A DNA stretch of 6,580 nt from JANNRR01 sp031401675 (GTDB lineage Bacteria > Pseudomonadota > Alphaproteobacteria > Rhodobacterales > Rhodobacteraceae), in contig JANNRR010000086.1 in NCBI GenBank assembly GCA_031401675.1, positions 1 to 6,580 on the forward strand. The letters are read 5' to 3'. The notes under the pieces are model-generated. The model saw only the letters and a list, made by a program, of their open reading frames with translations, was not told the origin of the DNA and did not search any database. Every line of letters starts with the position of its first letter. Position 1 is the stretch's first letter. Position numbers and translations under genes: made by a program. Below, one piece after another: positions 1 to 6,000 of the stretch.

Positions 1-647
1 ACCACCCGCTCGGGGTTGATGCCGGACAGCAGCGCCAGGTCCTCGTTATCCGAATAGGCCCGCATCGACTTGCCCGACCTGGTGCGGTTCAGGAACCAGA
101 ACAGCCAGGCCATGACCACGAAGGCCGTGACCAGCGTGATCACCGTGGTGGTGCGCAGTGCCAGCCCTTCGGCCAGCCCGGTCATCTCCTTGAACGACTT
201 GGCGTCCATCACGAAGCGCGCGCCATCGGCAAAATCGCGATCTTCCACCCCGATGGCAAACCGCACCAGCGCGTTCATCACAAACATCACGCCCAGCGAT
301 ACGATCACCAGAATGACCGGCGCAGCCCGTTGCCGCCGGTAGAACCGGTAAACAACCCGATCCGTCGCCAGCACTAGCAGTGCTGTCAGTGCAATCGCGA
401 ACGGCAGGGCCAGCAGCGCGGTTGGCAACGGCCCGAGCGTGATCCCCATCGACTGCAAGCCCCAGGTCAGCACGATAGTGGCACCGGTGCCAAATGCCAT
501 GGTGTCGCCGTGAGCAAAGTTGGAAAACCGCAGGATGCCATAAATCAGTGTCACACCAAGCGCGCCAAGCGCCAGTTGCGCGCCATATGAGGCACCGGGA
601 ACGATGACAAAGTTGGTGAAGGCGACAATGGCGTTGAGGAAATCCAA
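1..647 (-). CDS. livH: LivH-type branched-chain amino-acid ABC transporter permease, 3' end outside window
   Basis: Inner-membrane permease that should pair with a LivM-type partner to form the channel of a HAAT-family importer. Read on the minus strand from a TTG at 647, the frame stays open to the window edge, giving 215 complete residues. The segment LALGALGVTLIYGILRFSNF at about residues 25-44, followed by AHGD, is the LivH hallmark. Hydrophobic segments lie near residues 8-38, 50-62, 76-95, 110-130 and 166-187. The stretch RSGKSMRAYSDNEDLALLSG at about 190-209 matches the cytoplasmic EAA-like loop that contacts the ATPases. TTG is chosen because the livF stop TAG is in frame just two codons upstream, so no earlier start is possible; the first in-frame ATG (residue 50) would delete the first membrane helix. 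A G-rich run in the last livF codons sits about 7 nt upstream and can serve as the ribosome site. Family is certain; the transported substrate is not. Confidence 0.92.
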   Translation of the reverse strand, partial: MDFLNAIVAFTNFVIVPGASYGAQLALGALGVTLIYGILRFSNFAHGDTMAFGTGATIVLTWGLQSMGITLGPLPTALLALPFAIALTALLVLATDRVVYRFYRRQRAAPVILVIVSLGVMFVMNALVRFAIGVEDRDFADGARFVMDAKSFKEMTGLAEGLALRTTTVITLVTAFVVMAWLFWFLNRTRSGKSMRAYSDNEDLALLSGINPERV

Positions 648-650
648 TGC

Positions 651-1361
651 CTAACCCCCCAGAAACGATCTGCGAACCTCGGGGTCCGCGAGCAGCGCCG
701 CGCCGGTATCGGTAAAGCGATTGGCACCCTGCACCAGCACATAGCCTTTGTCGGCAATCGCCAGCGCCTGCCGAGCGTTCTGTTCCACCATCAGGATGGT
801 GATCCCGGCCCGCGCTACCTCGATGATCCGGTCGAAAAGCTCATCCATCACGATCGGCGATACTCCGGCGGTTGGCTCGTCCAGCATCAGCACCTTCGGC
901 TCGGTCATCAAGGCGCGGCCTACCGCGACCTGCTGGCGCTGGCCGCCCGAAAGCTCGCCCGCCAACTGGTACCGCTTGTCGCGGAGTATCGGGAACAGGC
1001 CGTAGACCTGCTCCATCGTCCGCTTGACATCGTCGCGGCGCAGGAAAGCCCCCATCTCGAGGTTTTCCTCGACCGTCATCGAGGTGAAGATGTTCGAAGT
1101 CTGTGGCACGAAAGCCATGCCCTTGGCGACCCGGTCCTGCGGCGACAGGCCGGTGATATCCTCGCCCGCCAGCCGCACCGTGCCGCCGCGCAACCGCAGC
1201 ATGCCGAACACCGCCTTCATCGCCGTCGACTTTCCCGCCCCGTTTGGCCCGACGATCACCGCGATCTGACCCTTTTCCACCGCAACGGTACAACCATGCA
1301 GAATGTCCGCAGCCCCGTAGCCGCCGGTCATCGCGTCGCCGATCAGAAAGGGTTCTGCCAT
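651..1361 (-). CDS. livF: LivF-type ABC transporter ATP-binding protein
   Basis: Cytoplasmic ATPase subunit of the branched-chain amino-acid importer, working as a heterodimer with LivG. From the chosen ATG the protein has 236 residues, close to the family norm. Walker A GPNGAGKS is at 38-45, the Q-loop glutamine at 87, signature LSGGQ at 137-141, and Walker B VLMLDE at 157-162, followed by PTAGVSP. The switch position reads MVEQN at 191-195, with glutamine where most ABC ATPases have histidine; this is normal for LivF. The start is ambiguous. An in-frame GTG at 1376 adds five residues (MPDLL), and a TTG at 1367 is also in frame. AGAGG (minus strand, 1380-1376) overlaps the GTG, lies 8 nt before the TTG and 14 nt before the ATG. 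I prefer the ATG because remembered homologues start directly with a short leader before FLIGD-MTGGYG. The gene lies 78 nt after livG and its TAG nearly abuts livH. Confidence 0.94.
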   Translation of the reverse strand: MAEPFLIGDAMTGGYGAADILHGCTVAVEKGQIAVIVGPNGAGKSTAMKAVFGMLRLRGGTVRLAGEDITGLSPQDRVAKGMAFVPQTSNIFTSMTVEENLEMGAFLRRDDVKRTMEQVYGLFPILRDKRYQLAGELSGGQRQQVAVGRALMTEPKVLMLDEPTAGVSPIVMDELFDRIIEVARAGITILMVEQNARQALAIADKGYVLVQGANRFTDTGAALLADPEVRRSFLGG

Positions 1362-1399
1362 CAGCAAATCCGGCACCTCTGCTTCAATTTCGCATGATT

Positions 1400-1417
1400 G
1401 CTCCCGCCGGAGGCTCC
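1400..1417 (-). other. CTCCGGCGGGAG element in the livG-livF gap
   Basis: On the minus strand, just after livG, the sequence GGAGCCTCCGGCGGGAGC can fold as CTCC-GGCG-GGAG. From memory, elements of the type GCCTCCGGCGGG followed by an A/T-rich GAAATTGAAG-like stretch recur after genes in Rhodobacteraceae. The sequence following here (ATGCGAAATTGAAGC) resembles that pattern. The role is unknown; it could be a 3'-end or processing element, or simply part of the livF leader. Confidence 0.35.
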
Positions 1418-1439
1418 GACGTCTGTCACGGCCGAATCC

Positions 1440-2222
1440 CTATCCATGCCCCACCACCTTGTTCTTCAGCCCCGTGCCCAGATAGGCTTCGATGACCCGC
1501 TCATCTGCCCGCACTTCCGCCGCCGTGCCTTCGGCCAGCACCCGACCTTCGGCCATCACGATCACCGGGTTGCACATGCGGGCGATGAAATCCATGTCGT
1601 GCTCGATCACGCAAAAGGTGTAGCCGCGCTCGCGGTTCAGCCGCACGATCAGATCGCCGATGGTGTTCAAGAGAGTACGGTTCACCCCGGCACCGACTTC
1701 GTCCAGAAACACGATCCGGGCGTCGACCATCATGGTGCGGCCAAGCTCCAGCAACTTCTTCTGCCCACCGGACAGGTTTCCGGCCTTTTCGCCCGCCAGG
1801 TGGCTGATGGTCAGGAAATCCAGGACTTCGTCGGCCTTGGCTGCCAGCGCCTTTTCCTCGGCAGCTATCCGGCCCTGCCCGAACCAGCTGTTCCACAGGT
1901 TCTCGCCCGACTGACCGGCGGGGACCATCATCAGGTTTTCCCGCACCGTCATCGAGGCAAATTCGTGCGCGATCTGGAAGGTTCGCAGGACGCCCTTGGC
2001 AAACAGCGCGTGCGGTGGCAGCCCGGTGATATCCTCGCCCGCCATCAGCACCCGGCCCGAAGTCGGCGGCAGCCGCCCGGCGATCACGTTGAACAACGTG
2101 GTCTTGCCGGCACCGTTCGGGCCGATCAACCCGGTGATCGAGCCGGCCTTGATTTCCAGCGATGCACCGTCGACGGCGTGAAAGCCGCCGAAATGCTTGT
2201 GCAGGGTCTCGACCCGGATCAT
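1440..2222 (-). CDS. livG: LivG-type ABC transporter ATP-binding protein
   Basis: Second ATPase subunit of the importer, 260 residues from the chosen start. Walker A GPNGAGKT is at 34-41, the Q-loop glutamine at 83 (RTFQ), signature LSGGQ at 150-154, Walker B IVFLDE at 170-175, and the switch histidine at 208 (VIEHDMDF). The long insert between Q-loop and signature and the tail EGTAAEV...VIEAYLG are typical of LivG. One oddity is the D-loop region, DEVGAGVN at 174-181, where most LivG proteins have DEP-AGLNP. I believe this variant recurs in Rhodobacteraceae, but I cannot check that here. The ATG at 2222 is preferred because GGGGAAG (minus strand, 2235-2229) lies 6 nt upstream and the protein then begins MIRVETLHKHFGG, as expected. 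A longer reading from a TTG at 2261 adds 13 residues with no family resemblance. The upstream gap holds two stem-loops. Confidence 0.95.
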   Translation of the reverse strand: MIRVETLHKHFGGFHAVDGASLEIKAGSITGLIGPNGAGKTTLFNVIAGRLPPTSGRVLMAGEDITGLPPHALFAKGVLRTFQIAHEFASMTVRENLMMVPAGQSGENLWNSWFGQGRIAAEEKALAAKADEVLDFLTISHLAGEKAGNLSGGQKKLLELGRTMMVDARIVFLDEVGAGVNRTLLNTIGDLIVRLNRERGYTFCVIEHDMDFIARMCNPVIVMAEGRVLAEGTAAEVRADERVIEAYLGTGLKNKVVGHG

Positions 2223-2254
2223 CGTACGCTTCCCCGTTTGCCCGCAGCATTTCC

Positions 2255-2268
2255 CGGCCAAAAGGCCG
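2255..2268 (-). promoter_or_regulatory. Second small stem-loop upstream of livG
   Basis: CGGCC (2255-2259) and GGCCG (2264-2268) pair around an AAAA loop (TTTT in the transcript strand). It lies about 20 nt before the livG ribosome site and 27 nt past the larger stem-loop. It is short and could be chance in GC-rich DNA. It may add to attenuation or mRNA-stability control between the binding-protein gene and livG. Confidence 0.35.
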
Positions 2269-2295
2269 TGGCGCGCGGGCTGGTTATTTGCAGAA

Positions 2296-2320
2296 CGGCC
2301 CGGGACTGTCGCCCGGGCCG
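2296..2320 (-). promoter_or_regulatory. GC-rich stem-loop between binding-protein gene and livG
   Basis: CGGCCCGGG (2296-2304) and CCCGGGCCG (2312-2320) form a perfect 9-bp stem with a 7-base loop, 36 bases past the binding-protein stop on the transcribed strand. No T-run follows on the minus strand (TTCTGCAAATAACC), so it is not a textbook intrinsic terminator. The likely role, by analogy with other binding-protein operons, is partial termination or protection of the upstream mRNA so that binding protein exceeds LivG/F/H. That role is inference. Confidence 0.6.
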
Positions 2321-2356
2321 ATCCTTCATCCTACTTGCACGCGACCGGCACGCGGA

Positions 2357-3541
2357 TCAGCGGAAGGTCACGGTTTCGTATTTGCCGCCCTTGACCTCGA
2401 ACTGCCGATAGCGCCCGGCGCTTTCGCCCGGCCCGATCAGTTCCACCGCCGACGCGCCTTCCCAGTCGATGTCCTTGCCGGCCTTGACGGCTTCCAGCGC
2501 GGCACCGATCTGGCCGGGATAGAACTTGTCGCCCGGAGCGTTGGCGATATCCAGAACCTTGCCCTTGTAGTCGGCAGGGTTCGAGGATCCTGCGGCTTGC
2601 ATGGCCAGCATGAACAGCGCCGCCGCGTCATAGGACTCCATCGCATAGGGCGATGCGGCATCAAAGCCCGCTGCCGTCGCCATCTCGAGCATCGTTGTGG
2701 CACCCTGGCTGTCGGACTGCGCCACCTGGCCGTAGGAGCCGTCGAGAGCGGGACCGATCGAGGCGGGCAGGTTGTCGCCAACCATGCCGCCCGGCAGACC
2801 GAACGTGGTAAAGGCACCCGAGTCAAGCGAGGCCTGGATGATGCCCTTGCCGCCCTGATCGAGGTAGCCCGCCACAACCAGCAGATCGCCGCCCGCCGCA
2901 GCCAGCGCGCCAACCTCGGCCGAATAATCGCCCTTGCCGTCTTCGTGTGCCGCGTTGATCGTCACGACGCCGCCTTTGGCGGTAAACGATGTGGCAATGG
3001 CGTCCGACAGACCCTTGCCGAAATCGTTGTTGGTGTAGGTCAGGGCAATCGACTTGACGCCCTTTTCGACAAGGATCTCGGCCATCACTTCGCCTTCACG
3101 CGCATCCGACGGCGCGGTCCGGAAGAACAGGCCGTCATCCTCGGCGGTGGTCAGGGCAGGCGAGGTGGCCGACGGCGAGATCATCACCATCCCGTTCGGG
3201 CGCGCCACGTTCTGGAGCACGGCAGCGGTCACCCCCGAGCAATCGCCGCCGATGATACCCTTGACCCCGTCGGCCGTGATCAACCGTTCTCCAGCGGCGG
3301 TGGCGACCGCAGCATCAATGCAGGTAGAATCGGCGCGGACTGAGCTTATGGTCGAACCGTCCAATAACAGGCCGGAGTCGTTTGCCTCTTTCATGGCCAT
3401 TTCGGCGCCGGCCGCCATCGGCCCAGTCAGCGATTCAATCGGCCCGGTGAACCCGATCAGGATCCCCAGCTTGATGTCTTCGGCCATCGCAACCCCGGTC
3501 ATCAGCACCAGCGCCGTCGTGGTCAGCAGCAGTTTTTTCAT
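2357..3541 (-). CDS. Branched-chain amino-acid-type ABC transporter periplasmic substrate-binding protein
   Basis: Periplasmic receptor of the importer (Peripla_BP_6, LivJ/LivK-like), 394 residues including the signal peptide. The start MKKLLLTTTALVLMTGVAMA is a clear Sec signal with KK, a hydrophobic core and an A-M-A cleavage motif after residue 20. The mature protein begins EDIKLGILIGFTGP, the first beta strand typical of the family. Cys74 and Cys101 (STCIDA and GGDCSG) are placed like the disulphide pair of LivJ/LivK. SPSATSPALT at 122-131 is the ligand-loop motif, and YTNNDFGKGL begins near 169. The ATG at 3541 is supported by GGGAG about 7 nt upstream; an in-frame extension to 3598 would put 19 non-signal residues before MKK. 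As first gene of the operon it is probably made in excess of the membrane parts. Substrate is not determinable: leucine-type amino acids are the default, but related proteins bind amides, urea or other amino acids. Confidence 0.93.
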   Translation of the reverse strand: MKKLLLTTTALVLMTGVAMAEDIKLGILIGFTGPIESLTGPMAAGAEMAMKEANDSGLLLDGSTISSVRADSTCIDAAVATAAGERLITADGVKGIIGGDCSGVTAAVLQNVARPNGMVMISPSATSPALTTAEDDGLFFRTAPSDAREGEVMAEILVEKGVKSIALTYTNNDFGKGLSDAIATSFTAKGGVVTINAAHEDGKGDYSAEVGALAAAGGDLLVVAGYLDQGGKGIIQASLDSGAFTTFGLPGGMVGDNLPASIGPALDGSYGQVAQSDSQGATTMLEMATAAGFDAASPYAMESYDAAALFMLAMQAAGSSNPADYKGKVLDIANAPGDKFYPGQIGAALEAVKAGKDIDWEGASAVELIGPGESAGRYRQFEVKGGKYETVTFR

Positions 3542-3557
3542 TTTGATCTCCCATGTT

Positions 3558-3577
3558 GGATCGAAATCCTGGATCGA
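3558..3577. repeat. GGATCGA direct repeat in the binding-protein leader
   Basis: GGATCGA occurs at 3558-3564 and again at 3571-3577, a 13-base period. The first copy also forms the inverted repeat GGAT-CGAA-ATCC (3558-3569). It lies between the candidate -10 box and the binding-protein ribosome site, where a repressor site or a leader hairpin could act. It is short enough to be chance. Confidence 0.3.
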
Positions 3578-3605
3578 GCCTAGAGCGGGTCGCGCCAAAA
3601 GAAAA
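3577..3605 (-). promoter_or_regulatory. Candidate promoter of the liv operon
   Basis: On the minus strand TAGGCT (3582-3577) could be a -10 box, with TTTTCT (3605-3600) 17 bp upstream as a weak -35. This would give a leader of about 30 nt before the binding-protein ATG. A competing reading is TTGTCA (3637-3632), a good -35 box, with TTGAAA (3614-3609), a poor -10, also spaced 17 bp. Neither is strong. Alphaproteobacterial promoters often fit the E. coli consensus poorly. Confidence 0.3.
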
Positions 3606-3690
3606 GGCTTTCAAAGCGGCGGGAATCGCCCTGACAATCGCGTGAGCCGGGTTGCGCCTCAGCGCTTTGGCCCCAGATGCAACCAGAAAG

Positions 3691-3696
3691 AGAGGA
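3691..3696 (+). promoter_or_regulatory. Ribosome site that fixes the GTG start of the sugar dehydrogenase
   Basis: AGAGGA lies 7 nt before the GTG at 3704. This is ideal spacing and selects GTG over an in-frame ATG at 3677, which would add nine charged residues (MQPEREDCP) before the signal peptide. Confidence 0.75.
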
Positions 3697-3703
3697 CTGT
3701 CCG

Positions 3704-4837
3704 GTGTTGAACCCGTTCACCGCGAGGGCCGCCCTGTTTGCCGTTGCCGCCGTGCTTTGCCCGGTGCCCGCCGCAGTCTGGTCCGACAGTCTGGCCACAT
3801 CGGCGGGCCCGGTGCGGATCGAGCGGGTGGCCAGCGGCTTTGACGAACCCTGGGGCCTGGAGTTTCTGCCCGGTGGAGGAGTTCTCGTGACCGAGCGCGC
3901 CGGTCAACTGACCCTTGTGCGGTCCGATGGCACGATTTCCAGGGTAACCGGCCTGCCCAAGGTCGCTGCAGCCGGGCAGGGCGGTCTGCTTGACGTGATG
4001 ATCCCCCGCGATTTTCCGACCAGCCGCGACGTTTTCCTCAGCTTTGCCACGCCGCAGGGCACGGGCGAAGGCACGGCGCTAGGGGTCGGGCGGCTGAATG
4101 AGGACGGCACCGCCCTGACCGGGTTCCGGGTGATCTTCGAGATGGCCCCCGGGTCGAACGGTGGCCGCCATTTCGGCTCGCGCATTGTCGAGGCGCGCGA
4201 CGGCACCCTGTTCCTGACCATCGGCGAACGGGGCGAAGGAATGCCCGCGCAGGCGCTGAACCGGCATCAGGGCAAGGTGGTGCGCATCACCCGCACCGGA
4301 GCGGTCCCTGCCGACAATCCTTTCGTGGGGGTGGCCGGGGCCTTGCCCGAGATTTACAGCCTCGGCCATCGCAATGCACAGGGCGCTGCCCTTGACGGGC
4401 AGGGGCGGCTCTGGATCAGCGAGCATGGCGCGATGGGCGGTGACGAGGTGAACCCGATCACGCCCGGGGCCAATTATGGCTGGCCCGTGATCAGCTACGG
4501 GCTGAACTACAACGGCAGCCGCATCGGCGAAGGCACGTCGAAGCCCGGGATGGAGCAGCCCGTCCACTATTGGGACCCGTCGATTGCGCCGTCCGGGCTG
4601 CTGATCTATTCCGGCAAGCTCTGGCCCGACTGGCGGGGCGACCTGTTCAGCGGCAGCCTGAAGTTCGACCACATCTCGCGACTGGACCCTGACCGGCCTG
4701 CACCGACCGGCTATGCCGAGGAACGCATAACCGCCCCCGAAACCGGCCGGGTGCGCGATCTGGCCGAAGCGCCAGACGGGTCGATCTGGTTCCTGTCGGT
4801 CAATGACGGTGCGGTCTACCGGATGGTTCCGGACTAG
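3704..4837 (+). CDS. Exported PQQ-dependent sugar dehydrogenase (aldose dehydrogenase, YliI/Asd-like)
   Basis: GSDH-family beta-propeller that oxidises aldoses in the periplasm with PQQ and Ca2+, passing electrons to a respiratory acceptor. It has 377 residues from the GTG start. Residues 1 to about 28 form a Sec signal (MLNPFTARAALFAVAAVLCP, then VPAAVWS). Family motifs run in order: EPWGLEFLP at 48-56, GQGGLLDV at 91-98, GGRHFG at 153-158 with His156 as the expected catalytic base, GHRNAQG at 221-227 with Arg223 as a PQQ contact, SEHG-MGGDEVNP at 239-251 (calcium and active-site region), ANYGWP at 256-261, EQPVHYW at 284-290, and Lys320 in SGSLK. Arg349 and Arg351 (GRVRD) match the paired arginines of soluble glucose dehydrogenase. 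All expected active-site residues seem present, and length matches E. coli YliI. No PQQ synthesis genes are in the window. It is divergent from the liv operon and convergent with the GlxA regulator. True sugar preference is unknown. Confidence 0.92.
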   Translation: MLNPFTARAALFAVAAVLCPVPAAVWSDSLATSAGPVRIERVASGFDEPWGLEFLPGGGVLVTERAGQLTLVRSDGTISRVTGLPKVAAAGQGGLLDVMIPRDFPTSRDVFLSFATPQGTGEGTALGVGRLNEDGTALTGFRVIFEMAPGSNGGRHFGSRIVEARDGTLFLTIGERGEGMPAQALNRHQGKVVRITRTGAVPADNPFVGVAGALPEIYSLGHRNAQGAALDGQGRLWISEHGAMGGDEVNPITPGANYGWPVISYGLNYNGSRIGEGTSKPGMEQPVHYWDPSIAPSGLLIYSGKLWPDWRGDLFSGSLKFDHISRLDPDRPAPTGYAEERITAPETGRVRDLAEAPDGSIWFLSVNDGAVYRMVPD

Positions 4838-4849
4838 CCGGACCCATCC
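4821..4849. terminator. Hairpin containing the sugar-dehydrogenase stop codon, between convergent genes
   Basis: GGATGGTTCCGG (4821-4832) pairs with CCGGACCCATCC (4838-4849) over 12 positions with a single mismatch. The loop is ACTAG, which holds the dehydrogenase stop TAG. It also begins 10 bases past the stop of the opposing glxA-type gene, so it could act from both sides. No clear T-run follows on either strand, so a bidirectional terminator or 3'-end protector role is probable but not proven. Confidence 0.55.
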
Positions 4850-4858
4850 GCATCCGGG

Positions 4859-5869
4859 TCAGATCGACAGCCGGGCGCCGCCCCCGTGCGAGCCGCGTTC
4901 GCGGTAGGGTGTGGTGTTGTAGTGTGAACGGTAGCACTTTGAGAAATGCGACGGGCTGGCAAAGCCGCAGGCCAGCGCGACGTTGATCACGCTCATGTCG
5001 GTCTGCATCAGGAGGTTGCGCGCCTTTTGAAGGCGCAGTTCCATGTAGTATCGTTTCGGGCTGCGGTTGAGGTAGCGGCGGAACAACCGCTCCAGCTGAC
5101 GCGTGCTCATCCCCACGTCCTTGGCCAGGGTCGCGGGGGAAATCGGTTCCTCGATATTCTGTTCCATCATCTGGACCACGCCCGAAAGCTTGGGATGGCG
5201 GACCCCGATCCGGGTCGGGATCGACAGGCGCTGGGTATCCTGGTCGGTACGGATCGAGGAATAGATCAACTGGTCCGCCACGGTGTTCGCCAGATCCTCG
5301 TCATGATCATCGGCGATCAGCTTCAGCATCAGGTCGATGGAACTGGTCCCCCCAGCGGTCGAAAGCCGGTTGCCATCGACGACAAACACCGATTTCGTCA
5401 GCGTTACATCCTCGAATTCCTCCAGAAAACTGTCCTGATTTTCCCAGTGGATCGTCGCCTTCTTGCCATCCAGCAAGCCCGCCTTGGCAAGCGTGTAGCT
5501 GCCGGTGCAGAGCCCGCCGATCGTCGCACCCCGCCGTGATTCGCGGCGCAGCCAGTTCAGCACCGGCCGGGTCGAAGCGTCCTGCACATCGACCCCGCCG
5601 CAGACCAGCAGGATATCGTCGCGGCTGATCTCGTCCAGCCCCATGTCGAGCTTGAACGATGCCCCGTTGGAGCAGGTGGCGCTGACCCCGCCTTCGCCCG
5701 CAAGCGCCCAAGTATAGAGCGCCTTGCCAGTCATCCGGTTGGCAATCCGCAAGGGTTCGATGGCTCCGGCAAACGACAGCAGCGTGAACTGGTCCAACAA
5801 AAGGAACACAAAGTGCCGTATCGCGGGCCCATCGCCGCCCCGTCCGTCCCTGCGTTTCGGCTCACTCAT
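4859..5869 (-). CDS. GlxA-family transcriptional regulator (DJ-1/PfpI-like domain plus AraC HTH)
   Basis: Cytoplasmic DNA-binding regulator of 336 residues. Residues about 17-190 form a DJ-1/PfpI (class I glutamine amidotransferase-like) domain. It has FVFLLLDQFTLLSFAGAIEP at the N-terminus, GGVDVQ at 91-96, and the nucleophile-elbow segment GGLCTGSYTLAKAGLLDG with Cys121, then ATIHWE with His141. Residues about 228-325 form an AraC/XylS domain with two helix-turn-helix units: LAKDVGMSTRQLERLFRRYL at 248-267, and one near 293-316 (SVINVALACGF, SPSHFSKCYR). The overall pattern resembles GbdR/CdhR-type regulators of choline, betaine or carnitine breakdown. In these the amidotransferase-like domain senses the ligand rather than acting as an enzyme, but no such catabolic genes are visible here. 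The ATG at 5869 has AGG 7 nt upstream. It is divergent from the DAHP synthase gene with 157 nt between. Effector and targets are unknown. Confidence 0.92.
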   Translation of the reverse strand: MSEPKRRDGRGGDGPAIRHFVFLLLDQFTLLSFAGAIEPLRIANRMTGKALYTWALAGEGGVSATCSNGASFKLDMGLDEISRDDILLVCGGVDVQDASTRPVLNWLRRESRRGATIGGLCTGSYTLAKAGLLDGKKATIHWENQDSFLEEFEDVTLTKSVFVVDGNRLSTAGGTSSIDLMLKLIADDHDEDLANTVADQLIYSSIRTDQDTQRLSIPTRIGVRHPKLSGVVQMMEQNIEEPISPATLAKDVGMSTRQLERLFRRYLNRSPKRYYMELRLQKARNLLMQTDMSVINVALACGFASPSHFSKCYRSHYNTTPYRERGSHGGGARLSI

Positions 5870-5963
5870 TCTGCGACCTATTTTTGTCGTTTATGGGACC
5901 AGCGATCACGAATCGGGGCAAGATACAAGAGCCCGCCGGACAAATTGCAGGCAGATTCGCGGT

Positions 5964-5992
5964 TTGCGCTCGGCACATCGGCTCTGTATAAA
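5964..5992 (+). promoter_or_regulatory. Sigma-70-type promoter for the DAHP synthase gene
   Basis: TTGCGC (5964-5969) and TATAAA (5987-5992) are separated by 17 bp. The -10 box matches the consensus at five of six bases, and the -35 keeps TTG. Transcription should start near 5998-6001, leaving a leader of only about 26-30 nt before the ATG at 6027. This is the best-looking promoter in the window. No convincing partner was seen for the divergent regulator gene. Confidence 0.6.
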
Positions 5993-6000
5993 GCGCGGCG

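Noticed and set aside
1398..2411. Long plus-strand open frame (337 codons) opposite livG
   Set aside because: It lies antisense to livG, which has every ABC ATPase motif. Its translation shows no domain and is rich in His/Arg/Gln/Pro as expected for a GC-rich shadow frame.
2162..3343. Long plus-strand open frame (393 codons) opposite the binding-protein gene
   Set aside because: It is the complement of a gene with a clear signal peptide and family motifs. The translation is low in structure and Arg/Gly-rich, so it is a shadow.
3577..3600. Sigma-54 promoter (TGGCGCG...GC) upstream of the binding-protein gene
   Set aside because: The GG and GC elements are 8 bases apart instead of the required 10.
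3631..3659. CTGACA as a -35 box for the sugar dehydrogenase
   Set aside because: The -35 match is good, but no acceptable -10 box lies 16-18 bp downstream (GC-rich sequence only).
4079..4672. Minus-strand open frame inside the sugar dehydrogenase
   Set aside because: The opposite strand encodes intact PQQ-dehydrogenase motifs throughout, and the antisense product has no recognisable feature.
4946..5539. Plus-strand open frame opposite the GlxA-type regulator
   Set aside because: Shadow of a gene with clear amidotransferase-like and AraC domains.
5903..5915. CGAT-CACGA-ATCG inverted repeat as an operator for the GlxA-type regulator
   Set aside because: Only four base pairs per arm; too short to separate from chance, and AraC-type sites are usually longer direct repeats.
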